Below, one piece after another: positions 49,691 through 62,639 of a stretch of DNA of 64,000 bases (position 1 is its first letter; the number at the start of each line of letters is the position of its first letter). The position numbers were made by a program, and so were the translations under genes. The notes below the pieces were generated by a model. That model was not told where the DNA came from. It did no database searches and saw only the letters and a list, made by a program, of their open reading frames with translations. The stretch is from Acanthopleura granulata (Eukaryota; Mollusca; Polyplacophora; Chitonida; Chitonidae): assembly GCA_016165875.1 (NCBI GenBank), contig JABBOT010000012.1, positions 13,647,822-13,711,821 on the forward strand. Direction: 5' to 3'.

Positions 49691-50394
49691 GCTTAAGTGT
49701 GGTCTAAGTTTTAAAGTCAATACCGTTGTGGTGACCGCACCTCCTCTCCCCGCTTCAACATCGCGGCAAGGCACGTCATGTGAGCCAAAATAGAATTCCC
49801 ATTCTCATTTGCCTATACATGAAGACATATATTGCATGTTAGCTTCATCCAGTGTCACTGGTAAATTTAGAGCACCACTCATATCGCAGTATTTACAAAA
49901 GGAAATAAAATGTCTCTCACGCTGCACAGCAGGTCTGTCTAAGTATACAATCAGAGACATGTACATGTAGTACACGTAAGTGATAGCAATATAAGAGTAC
50001 ACGTAAAGTGGCGGGTCACGTGCATTGCCTGGGTTTTCGCTGTACTACACCGGCTGAGCGAGCCGACCCTGGCACGAGGGGCCCCATACCACGGCATTAG
50101 CCCTGATCTGGGCATAATACAGGACTGTCAAGGACACCAGGATGATTCCAAAGGACATTTACTTCCTAAAGACACCGCAAATCTTTCGATGACCAGATAA
50201 ATGCCCAGTGAACGGGAGAGAAAGCGGTGAGGTTTCGTCTCACTCCTTCACAAATGGCTCCGTCTACTGAATGCTAAACCGTATAGCTTCACATCTATTT
50301 ATAGTAACAGCTTTGCCCCCCCTCTCCCCTTCGTTTCCCCCATTTTCCCAAACCCTAGTTTTAGCTAAAATGTCATTTTATTTGGTCATTACAG

Positions 50395-50448
50395 GAGCAA
50401 GGAGGCCGAGCTAGCTGGCTGTGAGGGGATGTCTTCTACGAACACTCG
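50395..50448 (+). CDS. 54-nt symmetric internal exon of the same gene
   Basis: The exon is flanked by an acceptor (TTACAG at 50389-50394) and an excellent donor (CG|GTAAGT at 50449). In the frame set by the exon at 24948 it reads, after the shared Arg codon, SKEAELAGCEGMSSTNT and two bases of the next codon. It enters and leaves in phase 2 and is 18 codons long, so it can be included or skipped without changing the frame. The peptide is polar and acidic, then Ser/Thr-rich, with no known motif. It sits inside a GC-richer patch, and AT-rich intron resumes on both sides. It could equally be a constitutive second exon; only transcripts would tell. The GC-rich setting also allows a local promoter. 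Confidence 0.62.
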
Positions 50449-51633
50449 GTAAGTTGTTAAGAAAGTTCAACCCCGTGGTTCCACATCCTGCGCGCCATTT
50501 TCACCCAGCCTTAGTCTAGCCCCAAATACACGTGCTTGCCGTTCCCCATGATGCAACCCCTCTCTCCCTCAAACAAATGAGCTGTTTGCTCCTCGCGGGC
50601 ACGAAATAAACTGTCATGTCACCCAAACAGAGGTAAATACATGAACCTGAGACGTGCATTGGGGAGAAACACGCAGCTATTTGGAGCGAAATCGCCAGTA
50701 ACCACACATAGAGTCGTGTGATATCCGGCTAGCTAGCCGGCCGCGCCATCGCTCAAAAACTGGGTCAGCTGATTGTTTCACACAAGACCCGTCTCGTCGC
50801 CCTCCATATGAGGTAAGCGAGCCGGGGGGTCTGATGGCGTAACACGTCTGGGGTGACGGGTAAACACGTCAGGTCGCCTCCCGAACACGATGATTACATC
50901 ACCGAGCCTGACTGACCAACGGTGGTCGGTCGGGTCTGTATGTGTGCCTAGCAAACGGCCATATGTAGGCCAGTGACCGCGCTGTGAAGTAGGCCTAACG
51001 TTACATAACAGTAAACACATGGCGGTCCACGATAGTAGGTTACCCGGTGCTGAAGGCCGTCGTGAGATACGGGTCAGAAATGGCGCAGTGCTCACACACC
51101 AGTATAACCAATCAATAGTCATAATGCACAGCTGACCACTGCTCTTGGTGTATGGTATGGTCATTTTGAGACATATATAGAACGTGCATTTGAAAGATAC
51201 AGAGAGACGGAGAAGAGATAAAAGTCGTCAAAGGCTATCTGCTAGCTGATATTATTATGAAAAGACAAATATGACAGAAGTCTTTTCTTTATCATTTGAG
51301 AGTAAATGTATCATGGAGATTAAGTCACATAGGAATGTATCAGAATTCTTATTCTGCTACAGGGCTCATGTAACAGCCTTGGAATTCCTTGAAAGTCATG
51401 GAAATTGAAATTAAAATTAGCAGGGCTTGAAAGTCATGGGATTTGTGTGCAAGTCATTGAATTTCTTTGGAAGTCCTGGGAATGGATTCAAGCAGAGCAA
51501 GAAATGAACTTGTTGATATGTCGCTTGCACTTTATGGCGCGACAAAATATATGCAAATGGCTAGATGCTGAAATGTCTGTCAAAAAATGGAAAGCACTGA
51601 GCAATGTTGAGAACCAGTGAACTGATAATGAAA

Positions 51634-51880
51634 GTAGTGGAATTCTATCTGACAATGTCCTGGAAAAGTCTTGGAATTCTATCTGAGAAGGTCCTGAAAA
51701 ATAATGGAATTCTATCGGACAAGACCCTTTGATTCATGGAATTCTAGCTGACAAGGTCCTGGAAAAGTCATGGAATTCTATCTGACGGTCCTGGAAACTC
51801 ATGAAATTCTATCTGACAAGGTCCTGGAAACTCATGGAACTCTCTCTGATACAGTCCTGGAAAGTCATGGAATTTGTTGT
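51634..51880 (+). repeat. 33-nt minisatellite, 8 units
   Basis: Units pair GGAATTCTATCTGACAAG with GTCCTGGAAAAGTCAT. Related but looser units (CTTGAAAGTCATGG) start at about 51370. The repeat is moderately diverged. Confidence 0.85.
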
Positions 51881-53641
51881 CTTGTGCTTCATGAACGTTG
51901 AGGTATTAAATTTGTAAGTTACTCACTTTAAGCAGGGAGGTGGGGGTAGGGTGTGTGCATGGTGAGTTGGGTTCAGCTTTGGCCCCCACTTGGAAATTGC
52001 TCTGCTGCCTCTGCACACATCTTCCTATGTCCTAGTCAGCTTGCAGCATACATGCAGCTCAGTGAAGGATGTCTGTGCCTGTGACGATTGCAAAGGGGTT
52101 TGTTCAGTGCATGGAATGATGAAAGTTCCATGTACGAATATGTCAACATCGAGTACAGTTTCGGAAGCCCTGTGCCTGGACAAGTAGCAGTGTCATTATT
52201 GATCGCTGTCTCATCTGAATTGTAACAGAGACAGACTGATTACATGTACATATATCTTCCTAGGTTGTCAGTAAATGATTGTCTGAACAAGGGTATACTT
52301 TAGAGTATTTCATACGGACATTTCAACCTTTAGTTGAGTGGAAAGAATTCCATTTGCTGTCCCAGAATGCAATATTCTGCAAGTCGCTTTATTGTCAAAT
52401 ATAAAAGGCTCATGTGATTTAATTTTCTCCAAAAATTCCACCATAGAACCTTATTCTTTATTGGCATTTTATTCACTAGCTGTAATAAACAAATGAAAAA
52501 GTAATGAAAACCATATTTGAAATCAGCATGAGATGGCTTTTTAGATGTGGCATACTTTATTTAAAGATGCTTTTCTTTTTAAAGTATACTTCTATGTTAC
52601 CCGATGCATTTAATTCACCAGACTACTGGTATTGGGATCAGTTTTTATGTTATTGTCGGCAGTTGTTGTCGATCTAATTAACTGCCAGATAAAAATGTTG
52701 CTGGGTAATGAAAATAATGGCAACTTAATTAAACATGAAATACGTAAATCATGTGTCCTTAGTTTGGTTGAGTTGTTTGATGATTTCGCCAGTTCCCAAA
52801 AAAAAACTTGTACAAGTGTCAAATGATGACACCCTAGTTCGTGACATAGTCTTCGTGATCTCAGTTTGGGTGATTGAATAAACTGTGACCTGTTGGTGAC
52901 CTCACGTAACATGTGGGAACACACATTTCTGTGGCAGTTTCAAATTTAAAAACTCACATAAGGTGAATTGTGTAATTGTTCATGTTGTTGCAACAGAGTA
53001 ATGCCGTGTTAGTTGCTTTAGCTTAGAGGTGAGAGGGTGAGAGGTCGTTGTAACTCAATGACAGGAAGATGGCTGTGTTGGCCCATCAGTATGTCCCTCA
53101 CATACATGTACAGCATGTTTATCGTACTGGTATGAGTTTGACTGTCCCACTGTAATGCATGGGGCCAGATACAGTTTTCTAATTTAGCAATATTTTTTCA
53201 GTCATGAAATGAATGATTTTATATACCAAACTGTATTTTCAAAATTACTTATAAATCCTTGTGGCCAATACACATGAATATGGGAAATTTTTTCAAGGCT
53301 TTAAATTTATCAGTCACTGTTCCCCATTATTTTTTAGGGTATACTAATTTGGGCCCCACTAAGGGATATCAAAATGTCATTCTATTTTATTTGGCTCAGC
53401 ACTGGTTCAAGAATAGATATAATCCCGGCATATCATTTTTTTGTAGTAATCTGCAAAGTTTGCAATGAATTTATTGTTGAGACTCTGGCACCTATTGTAC
53501 ATGTAGCTACATGTACCTAAACAATACTGCTCTTCGATTCATTGCTAGATCATGTGACCACTATCTCTTCATATACAGCTGGGGTTGAAGGCTTAAATGA
53601 AAGGACAATGTAAGGATTCTGGTAATTGTTAAAAAAGGTCA

Positions 53642-53835
53642 GGGGGCCTCCATGGCTCAGTTGGTTAGTGCGCTATCGCAGCACAATGACCCGAAGCCTC
53701 CCACCAATGCGGTCGCTGTGAGTTCAAGAGCAGCTCAAGCTGGCTTCCTCTCCCACCATAATGTTGGCCGCCGTCGTGTAAGTGAAGTATTCTTGAGTAT
53801 AGCGTAAATCACCAATCAAATAAATAAATAAAAAA
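53642..53835 (+). repeat. MetaSINE-like SINE with internal deletion
   Basis: The tRNA-like head (GGGGGCCTCCATGGCTCAGT) is intact and includes a CGCAGCACAATGACCCGAAG segment that the copy at 45717 lacks. The central region from the head to the CCCACCATAATG stretch is missing about 70 nt. The tail is present and ends in AAATAAATAAATAAA. Confidence 0.82.
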
Positions 53836-54239
53836 GGTCATATATTATGTGATATTTGCTGAAAATATTTTTGAAATAATAAACCTTTGTGCACAAGAGA
53901 GCAAAACGTAGATCACCAGGGCTCAATTGATGCCTTAATTCTGGTCTGTCACATTGCCTCAGTTTTCAATCCTAGCAACGATAGCTGAAGTTGGCTACTT
54001 CCATTTGTTTTCAACTGGAACATTGGAGGGCTTAGGCCTTGGCATAAGTGTTAACCCATTGACACAATGTCAACATCCATATCAACCATTCAAGACAGAA
54101 AATTTGATAGACCTGTATTTTGACTGTGATATTGGTTTAATTGTTTGGGATTATAAACATCATCCGTTATATGTTTATGTACTATGTGCTGTTTTCTTTT
54201 CCTTTGAGTGTTTTCCCATTGACTTTGGGTTGGCAGCAA

Positions 54240-54680
54240 ATTAGTATCTTCCCATACAGCTTGGGTTGGAGGCTTTAGTATCTTTCCATGTAGTCAGGGT
54301 TGGAGGCTTCATTATCATCCCATTCAGTTGAAGTAAGAGGCCTCAGTATTTTCCAGTACAGCTTGGCTTGGAATCTTCATTATTTTTTCCATACACCTTG
54401 GGTTGGAGGCTTTAGCATCTTTCCTTTGTCAGGGTTGGAAGCTTGATCATTCTTCTATAAAGTTTGGGGTGGAAAGGCTTTTTAAAAACGTCTTCCTGAT
54501 TTACAATGGAGACGGTAAAATTCTTAAGCATTTATACATACAGCTGGGTAAAGAGGCTGTGGTAGCTTTCCGTACAGTTTAGGTAGAAGGTTTCATCAAT
54601 ATGTGTTGTAGCATCTTTTGAAGAACATGTAGAAAGCTTTAACAGCTTTCCATACACTTAGAATAGGCCTCTGCATTTTA
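54240..54680 (+). repeat. Degenerate minisatellite of about 42 nt
   Basis: Units resemble CCATACAGCTTGGGTTGGAG then GCTTTAGTATCTTT. About ten worn copies are visible by eye. Confidence 0.65.
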
Positions 54681-55079
54681 CTGTTCAGCTGTAGTAAGAG
54701 TCTTAAGTATCATGTGCTTTTTCATATATTTTAGTGTGCAACATCTTTCCAAATTAAAGCAAGTTAAAGAGTTTTCTTCAATCTGCCATTTAAACAGTTG
54801 GAATAATGACAATTCAGCAGTTTTCCATAATGCTGGGTGTGGAAACATTGTATCAGTACCCTCACTGCTCTTGGCAATGAATGTAGAAATGGCTGTCAAA
54901 TCCACAAGGAACAGGTTAGGGGCATTGTATTGTAAGTCCTTTGTAATGTTGACATTGCTTTGATGGACTAGAGAGCAATGTAGCTTTGACAACATGTCGT
55001 TCCTTGTGTTCATAGTTGCCCCTGTCATCTACAGGATGTCTGTGACTAATGCAAAAGAACAGCCTCAAAAAGACGAACA

Positions 55080-55425
55080 GGCCTTAAATTATTGGGTGTC
55101 ATGAATTTTATTTTCCCTGGCTGGCTCCGATTAGAGGCGATTCTCAGGAAAGCCCTGTGTGTCGGCCGAGTGTTGGCCGAATGTGGAATAATTTGTATTG
55201 ATTTGTGTGGGGTGTGCAGGAGGCAATGGGAGCAAGGCTCTGTAATGTCCACTGCTTGATCTCTATTACTTGTTTTTATGTTATTGAGAGTGTCGCGGGG
55301 ACTGTGCTCTGAGCCAAGGCAGGGTCACTGGGATAAGCGTAATTCAATCGGAATAAGGCATCCGGCCAATGAGACTGTTTGTATTTTCTCAGTATTGCAC
55401 ATTTAGCCACAAATCTGAGCAAGTA
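55080..55425. promoter_or_regulatory. Candidate conserved non-coding block
   Basis: A complex, balanced-composition stretch (TTTTCCCTGGCTGGCTCCGA, TGGCCGAATGTGGAATAATT, GGCATCCGGCCAATGAGACT with a CCAAT box) directly left of the 21-nt minisatellite. It has no coding potential. Confidence 0.28.
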
Positions 55426-55554
55426 GTTGTCAATGAGAGGATCAGAAGGAGTGTGGATGATGAGTGGTTTAACTCTGACAACTGTACTAACACACAAGCG
55501 GACTGCAATCTCCTTGATCCGTGTAGACTGCTTAGCTCTGTTCTGTAGCTGTCA

Positions 55555-55760
55555 GTGTTGGAACTTGTGTCTCCTACTCTGGAACTTCGGTATCCTAGAC
55601 TGGAATTTTTGTATTCTACACTGGAACTGTTGTATCCTACACTGCAAGTGTTATATCCTGTACTGGAACTTTTGTATCCTGCACTGGAGCCTTTGTTCTG
55701 TATGCTGGAACATTTTTTTATTGTTTTGCAACTTCAGTTCTGTACACTGGAACATTTGTC
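55555..55760 (+). repeat. 21-nt minisatellite inside the longest open frame
   Basis: CTGGAACTTTTGTATCCTAC-type units recur every 21 nt. Because 21 is a multiple of 3, frames stay open and repeat a seven-residue motif (LELLYPT in one frame, CILHWN plus one in another). The 230-residue frame 55427-56119 spans it but has no domain and is not accepted as a gene. Confidence 0.75.
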
Positions 55761-55839
55761 CTGCACACAGGACTTACCTTGTGACCATCAATACAGGCAT
55801 TTCTTTTGCCTTTGAGTGTCCGTGCATTGATGTATACAT

Positions 55840-56080
55840 ACCTCTTGCCTGTCCATTTATACAGACAGTTATGTTCTTCATACTTAATTGTTCCAATTGT
55901 TATGGACAATTCTCTTGCATGACCATTGATGTACATGTAGACAATTCTGTTGTTCATCCTCAGTTGTTTCAATTGATATGGGCAACTCTGTTGTTTGTAC
56001 TTACTCCCATTGATGTACACAATTCTGTTGTTTGTTCTCGGTCTCATTGTTATAGGCAATTCTGTTGTTTTTTTCATGTT
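55840..56080 (+). repeat. Degenerate repeat of TTGTTATGGGCAATTCTGTT units
   Basis: Variants of ATTGTTATGGACAATTCTG and TGATGTACACAATTCTGTTG alternate, with mixed spacing. Confidence 0.55.
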
Positions 56081-56389
56081 CATATTCAAACAGACAGTTT
56101 GTTTAAAGGAGTTTTTTGACTTTATTTATTCAGATAATTTGAGACTTACTTTAATCTTGAATGCAACTCCCAGTTTTTGCTCGTCTGTTATTTGGAAATT
56201 TTCAGGTGACACTTCAGGCTCCAACGTTCTTAACCCAGCAGTGTTGCTGAAACAATCTACATGGCTTTCTCACATTTATTTCAAGAAAAGAGCCACTTCT
56301 CAGATTTTGGAGTGAAGGTTTTTGTCAAAAGCCTCTAAATGGAAATGGTGAGGAGAGAATCCATCTTTGGCAATTTATGTCACTGAAAA

Positions 56390-56830
56390 TGCAATTTAAA
56401 ATGGCATTCGCCGCGCCGGAATGTTATTGGGCAGTGTTTTGTAAGTCAACTCCGTCCAGCTTATACCCTCTGTGACAGGACGGCTGGTTAATTTGACTGT
56501 AAACACGTTATATGGCTGTTCATCACGCGGGTACGTCAGCGTGGAATCCCAGCCTCTGCGCACCCTGCCTTAGCCCCGCTGACCCCCAACAGGCAGCCAC
56601 AGTCAATACACTGTTTATCACTTCCTAATAACCTGTCACTTTGGACTCATTGTTAACTATTGATCATTTAGTTAGGCCGCCAAAAATTAACAATTATCAC
56701 AATGATAGGGGGTAACTGTCCTTCAGCGTCATGCTTATTTAATTCCCTGGTAGTATGGCTTGTCTCATGTTATCGACTGTCAGTGAATAAACACATAGTA
56801 TTCCTTTAGACCTGGACATTACCCTATTGA
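56390..56830. promoter_or_regulatory. Candidate conserved non-coding block
   Basis: Contains a GTAAACA forkhead-type motif (GACTGTAAACACG), TTGTTAACTATTGATC, and ACAATTATCACAATGATAGG (SOX- and GATA-like motifs), within a stretch free of repeats and of coding potential. Confidence 0.32.
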
Positions 56831-58259
56831 ATTAGGATCTAGTCCATTTGTAATAAATAGGCAGAGCTCAATAAATAAAAGAAATAAATGGGGAAATAAT
56901 TACACAGCAATGAACGGCTATTGTGCACCCGTAAAAATCATGTTGTGTTTCTTTGAACTCCTGTGTGGCATATCATTTTTTTCTCTCTTCTTCTGGAATG
57001 TGGTTATGCCATTGTCTGGTTTGAAATTAAATTATTGAAATCCACAATAAATTTGATGGCTTTAGGATTGAATGATACATGGTGCCAAGCTGCAACATTT
57101 TTAATGTAAGCAAAGGGAATCAACTTTAACTTAGTTGATCTTGCTTAGCTAGCTGGCCAAATTTGCATTTGTTGTGACTCAGTTCAAAGATGATTTGATC
57201 TCAGCATAAATGGACTTGATCTTTCACAGCTAACTATCCAAATGTACATCTCTGACCTAACTCAATGGTTATTAAGTTCTACTACAGTGAGAATTACTGC
57301 AAACTTTTGGAGTGTGTAAATTCAGTTTTCAGTAAGCAATTGTGCTGGACAGCTGAGAAGAATTTTTGGAAAATTTTTTAATTATGTGGTTTTACTTTAT
57401 TTCAAGAACGTGTGTAGATAATGTATACCTGCCAAATGTTATAAAATGCATGTAGACAAATTTAGAGGTCATTTCACAGGGTGTGTCCACTACCACCTGC
57501 TAGTTAAGACAGAGGCAGGCGTAAGATTTATATGTCACGAATACCAGCTGTGTCCTTTGTGCTCTGCTTCTCTTCATCTCTTCTGTATTGTCAGAGTGCT
57601 GGGAAAAGCTGAGCTGCAAGCAGTTCCCAAATCTACCCAAATTGGCAAATTAATTTGATTTCAGCTAATTTAAAGGTCTAGTGAAAGAGAGCGATTTGGA
57701 GTTGGGGTGCGGGTGGCTGATTGGGAGCCTGGGTTATCACATTCAGATAGAGGCAGCTTTGGGGAAATCTCCCTCTAAATGGACGGGGGACAACCAAAGG
57801 CCACCATGTTCTTTCTTCCCACAGTGTTTGCTGGTGTAGTGTTACAACATCCAAGTTTTGTCATTGAGAATAAAAATGTCTATTTCTCTTATAAACAGGT
57901 TGAAGTTTATTGAGCATTAGAATTTGTTTCCTCATTGTAAGCTGTAATTCATTTTGCAAATTAGGCAAAGAGGCTTTAATTTGTATTTTAGACCTTACTA
58001 ACCATAAATACAGGTAAACACAGATCAGAGTTTTCATCTTAAATTTTAGGGCATAATTTAACACTGTGTTTGACAAAATGATGATTGAACTAAGTTTATA
58101 TTGTACGTTTACATGTATATATTAACGTGCGTGTAGTTTTACAGGAATGTATAATGTTCAGTATGTGGCAGTTTGAACATCATATTACAGATTCTCTGTT
58201 CAAATTATCCAGATAGTTACTATTTTTCATGTCCCAACCATGAATCTATGAAACCATTA

Positions 58260-58540
58260 AGGCCATGCACCAATTAGCCAGTCTCGTAATGCAGTTGGCT
58301 GTGTTGAACAAGCGTCTGGGATTTCAAACAGTTGTGAAGTAGACTACTGGCTGTGCTTTAATCGTTTGTGGCCATGCGAAGGAAGAAGGTGCGGGCTTTG
58401 CGCAGGGTCGAATGTGGTGCCAGATCAGCAGGGGGCACTGTCAGCTGAGTCCGACAGTTTGATTTGAACACCTGCGAAGAAAGCTGCTGCAAGGCTGAGT
58501 GAAGAAGCCACAGCGAATACAGTCAGATGAGACACATCCA
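58260..58540. promoter_or_regulatory. Candidate regulatory block with CTCF-like motif
   Basis: TCAGCAGGGGGCACTG at 58425-58440 is one or two bases from the core CTCF consensus, which reads left to right on the + strand. The surrounding sequence is GC-richer and repeat-free. CTCF is present in bilaterians generally; binding here is untested. Confidence 0.35.
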
Positions 58541-59999
58541 TGTTGACTACACTTGTCACTTGGGCCTATCTCCAGAAAAACATTTAAATCAGACGAAGGA
58601 AATTGGGTTAATTTTTTTTTTCTGTGGGATCATTTTGTGGCGTTGCGTTATCTGGACAAGTCTCTGGTGGGTTGGAGAGATCTGAGCTGGTGTAGATAAG
58701 AGAATGGGGCTCAGTTAATGGTAGAGATGGTGATTTGTTTTCTGACACCCGTGATAGATGGACGAACAGACGGACACAAAAGTTACCTCATCTTGTTGGG
58801 AACTCCTTCAATTGGTTTGTAAATGTCAACGTGCAGCCACCTTGTTTCGTCAATCAAGGAAACTATTGAAAGTTTTTAAGTCTTTTAGGCATACTGAAAA
58901 AGAAAATCAGAGGTGAGGAATTTTGAAATGCGAGCAATGGAAAACATGTGAAGAAAGTGACAAGCTGTCACTTTGAGCTCGAGTGTTCGTTGAAGAAGTT
59001 TGAAGTCCATGTAGGCACATTAACGTTTGTAATCATGTTAATTGAAGGCCATGAATGTTTTCTGATTAGTGTATACCTAAATATGTTAATTAATATCTTT
59101 TCCCATCAATCAGTTTAGAATCTTTCGTAAGCTGTCACAACTACCAGGAGTTGTTTGTGAAACTTTTATCGCTGTCTGACTGAAAACAAGAGCAGAGAAA
59201 GGAAGGGCTAGTGTGCATGTGTTTGTGGGTGGAAGGAGAGGAACATTGATGAGTGCTGTTGATGGATGGCTGACATTGTAGGGGTTGACAGACCTGTGAC
59301 ACTGGAGCGCGTGCGAGCAGGCTGACATTGTGTACAGGTCAACTCTGACAGGAGACTGGCCAAGTGGGGGCAAGACCTTGTTAACCTAGCCCATTCAACT
59401 CTGATAGCTCTTCATTTTCCCTCATAATAGGGTATGTTAGGGTAGCAGATTCCTGCAGACTGCCACAGGCAGGTGAAGATGGGGGCTGTTATACTGTAGC
59501 TTGGCAGGGGGTGCATTTCAGGAGAAGCAGAAGGCTTTAGCATGTAGACTGTGGGTACAATGTACACAATGTAGTGTACTTTCCAGACAGTTAAGGAAAT
59601 GGCTTCGGGTACATCAGATGTGATAATGTGGCTAATACGATGGCCAGACGCCATAATGAATGGTGTCAATTGAACATCTAGGAGAACTGTTTAGGGGAAG
59701 AGTTTTGCCAAAGTTTTGTCTGAAGTAAACGACAGTTGTTGATCAGTGAACCATGAATATATCCATATATCCCAGCTGGCTGGGTGGGTCTGTCATAAGC
59801 TGGAGGGGGCGAGGCTGTCAAATATGGGTACAGGGGTGTCCTTGGCGGCACATCTTTAGCAGGTCTGCAGAGCAGAGTGAACACCTTTCAGCCGAAGTAG
59901 TCAGTGCTTCACAGGGGATGATGGATAGACTTTGCCCCCCCAATTATTCATCAATTGTGTTCCAAAAGACTCTGGAGCGGGAGGTCATGTCCCCTTGGA

Positions 60000-60640
60000 G
60001 TAATTATGCAAAAAATGTGCTTCTGTTGGCCTGAGCCCCTACTGATTGAATTCTCAAGCCCCAGCTTTCTCTAGATACCCAAGGAAATTTGTTACCACAG
60101 AGCCTGGCAATGAAAATACTAATGCTGGCTGATGCACTCAAGTGATTCAATAAGTCAGGTTTGATTGTATTATGACAGCCATGGGCCGGTGTCCCTCTGG
60201 TGGCAGGGTTTGGTCCGGACCCGCCAGACGCCGTAAGGGCTAACAGGGGGGATTTTTGATGATAGTCTCTCCATCCGGTGCCGGTGTCATCTCCAGCCGA
60301 TGACGCCATGGTGCACTGCCCAGCTTCATCAATCATCAACACTATGACACCGGCTTCAAAACCAGAGCCGTAGTTGTAGGATTTTCAACAACATTGTTTC
60401 TGGAAGGGAAACTTCTGCCCCGGATGGCACGGAGGTTTTACTGGGATATCCCCTTCTGCCATTCCGCGAGCGCCCGCCTAGTCCCCAGAAGTAAAACACG
60501 CTGTAAAAACTGATCCAGGGGATTATGTTAATCAGAGCTGTGATAGCTGTAACATTGTGGCCCAGATCACTGCGGGGCTTAGCACTGCATATTGATACCT
60601 GATTATTGGTTCCTTCTTCCTTCATTTACGAAACAGAAAC
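60000..60640. promoter_or_regulatory. Long candidate conserved block with second CTCF-like motif
   Basis: About 640 nt of complex, repeat-free sequence. A minus-strand match to the CTCF core (TGCCACCAGAGGGAC) lies near 60191-60206. ATCAATCATCAAC (Pbx/Meis/Hox-like) and GATTATGTTAATCAG (paired homeodomain half-sites) follow. Open frames on both strands here lack domains. Confidence 0.36.
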
Positions 60641-62639
60641 CCACGTTGTGGCAGTTTTATGTGTCTTTTATACGCTGTAATCAAGTGGATTCTCCTCCTG
60701 TGACACTTGTTTTTTGAAAGATTGATATTCAACACAATAAGCACTGTTTCAAATATGTGTAGGAGCTTGCTGCTTATATACTACATTTCAGTGTACAAGG
60801 TGGAAAATGTAAATTCTGAGTCATGAGAATCATTTGGTAATGAAAACTTTTTCTGAATATTAACAGCTGTTTCCTTTCTTTTCATTTTTTTTATGTTTTT
60901 TTTTGGCAAACATATGATACCTTTGCCTATTTCAACTACTGGATCAAGAAGCTCACTGTTTTACACATGTACCTCATTCAATCCTGTTTAAAATCAGAGT
61001 TTAATTTTCTGGATAATGATGGACTTATATGTACAATGAGAATAAATATTAAAGGGTGTGACCTTCACGAATGAATTAAACCATCTTAGCATAACGTGTA
61101 TGTAAGCACTATCGCAGCCAGTGCTGTAGGCATTACATGTATGTCATTATTGAACTATACATATAAATTCCAAGAAATTATAGAAATACACATCTTTGCA
61201 AATCAGCCAATAACACTTTATTTTGCTAGTTGACAGTTTATAAGATGAAAAAGAAATTGATGAAATGTTATTGTTGATCATAACCTAATATATATTCGTT
61301 CGAGATAAGTATTGCACCTGACCTTAAGTTGTACGAATACATGTGCTAAAACAGGGAGATGAAAAGAAAAAAAATGAAATTACCAAACCAAAATACATAT
61401 CTATGCATAAGTATGTACATACACCGTGTAATGGGTAATGGTTTTTGTAATGGTAATGGTGAAATGGAACTATAGTTGTTAACTTCAGGGACATTTAATA
61501 ACGTTCCATTTATGCGAAATCGCGCATCTGGTTGATGTACAAAAGCGTTGCGTTGCTTTGCATTTTGTGTGGGAGCAGCGTCGACAAGTGGAGGGGAAGC
61601 TGATGAATGTATGGGGTGCTGAGGACTGGTGTAAATTCTTGACAGTTCACCATGACATTTTACACAGTGATAGAGAGAAGGGGCCATTGTTGGGAGGGAA
61701 AACTCTAGTCCTAGCTTTCTGTATAAATTGGAACCATTTGTTGATACCTGTGTGGTAAGATATACAGCTGTACTCCACATACCGCAAATACGTGTACACA
61801 AAGTCTCGCCTCACTCATTGAGTCACTCCTCACTTAAAACAGTGCTGGCTGCAACTTTATAAGGATCTGTTTATGGCCAAGGTAAAAGAGCGTCAGACTA
61901 AAAAGTGATCGAAAATGACTTAGTACAATGTCATGGCAAAGCGAAGGGTCACATTTTTAGAACAGAGTAAGAGAAAATTATACATGAAGGTATTCAGTTT
62001 CACCATAATGCTGCTGTCATGTTACGTAAAATGTGAAGTCAGTGCCTTTCCTATTTCACTTAAACTAAATGACTTTGGGAAATAAATGTGTTTTCGCTTC
62101 TATAAAAATTTCTCGAAAACACAAGAGTTGTCAGTCTAGACACTTAAGGCATGCAGTGCTTATTAAAAACACACTCACAGACACTTATATATTTATATAT
62201 AAACATGAGAAATTATTTACATCTGAGGGTCACATGACTTATTTCTTCACTACAGATATTGTCAGGAAACAAGGCAAATGATGAAGTGAAATTTAGTTAT
62301 TGCTCTAAATGACTTCCATGCACATATGGAGGTCATATGTACGTATTGCCAAAAATTGTATGTAATAAGTGTTTGAAATGTCAGTGTTCAAAGTGTTGTG
62401 TGCCTGAGGTAAAATTGTTAATGAAATATGGAAAATAAACAAATAGGTTGTAAGAAATTAAACTCTAAAGTGCAATGGAACAGTATAGCCCAATGCTTAA
62501 TGAGCTCAGCAGAAGAGTGTAAGTAGATTAAAAGTCTTTGTTCATTATCTTAAATTTGCTAACATTACATTGAGAGCCAAAAAAAAAGTAACTAGGGAAA
62601 AAAAAAGATGTTGTAAGAGTGGTGTGTTCCCAAGAGAGA

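Larger units (their letters stand above)
25043..50394 (+). other. Intron of 25.35 kb between the distal first exon and the 54-nt exon
   Basis: Bounded by GTAAGC at 25043 and TTACAG at 50394. Apart from the features listed separately it is AT-rich sequence with no supportable exon. Stretches where I see nothing notable include about 25.1-26.3, 28.4-30.8, 32.0-34.1, 38.0-39.9 and 42.2-44.7 kb. The open frames at 31.97-33.04 kb (87, 87 and 116 residues) have no recognisable domain or splice context. Confidence 0.55.

Noticed and set aside
50778..51164. 128-residue minus-strand open frame
   Set aside because: It lies in a GC-rich intronic patch where stops are rare; no domain or promoter was seen.
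55427..56119. 230-residue open frame, the longest in the window
   Set aside because: Most of it is a translated 21-nt minisatellite followed by a second repeat. There is no domain, no splice context and a Cys/Phe-rich chance composition.
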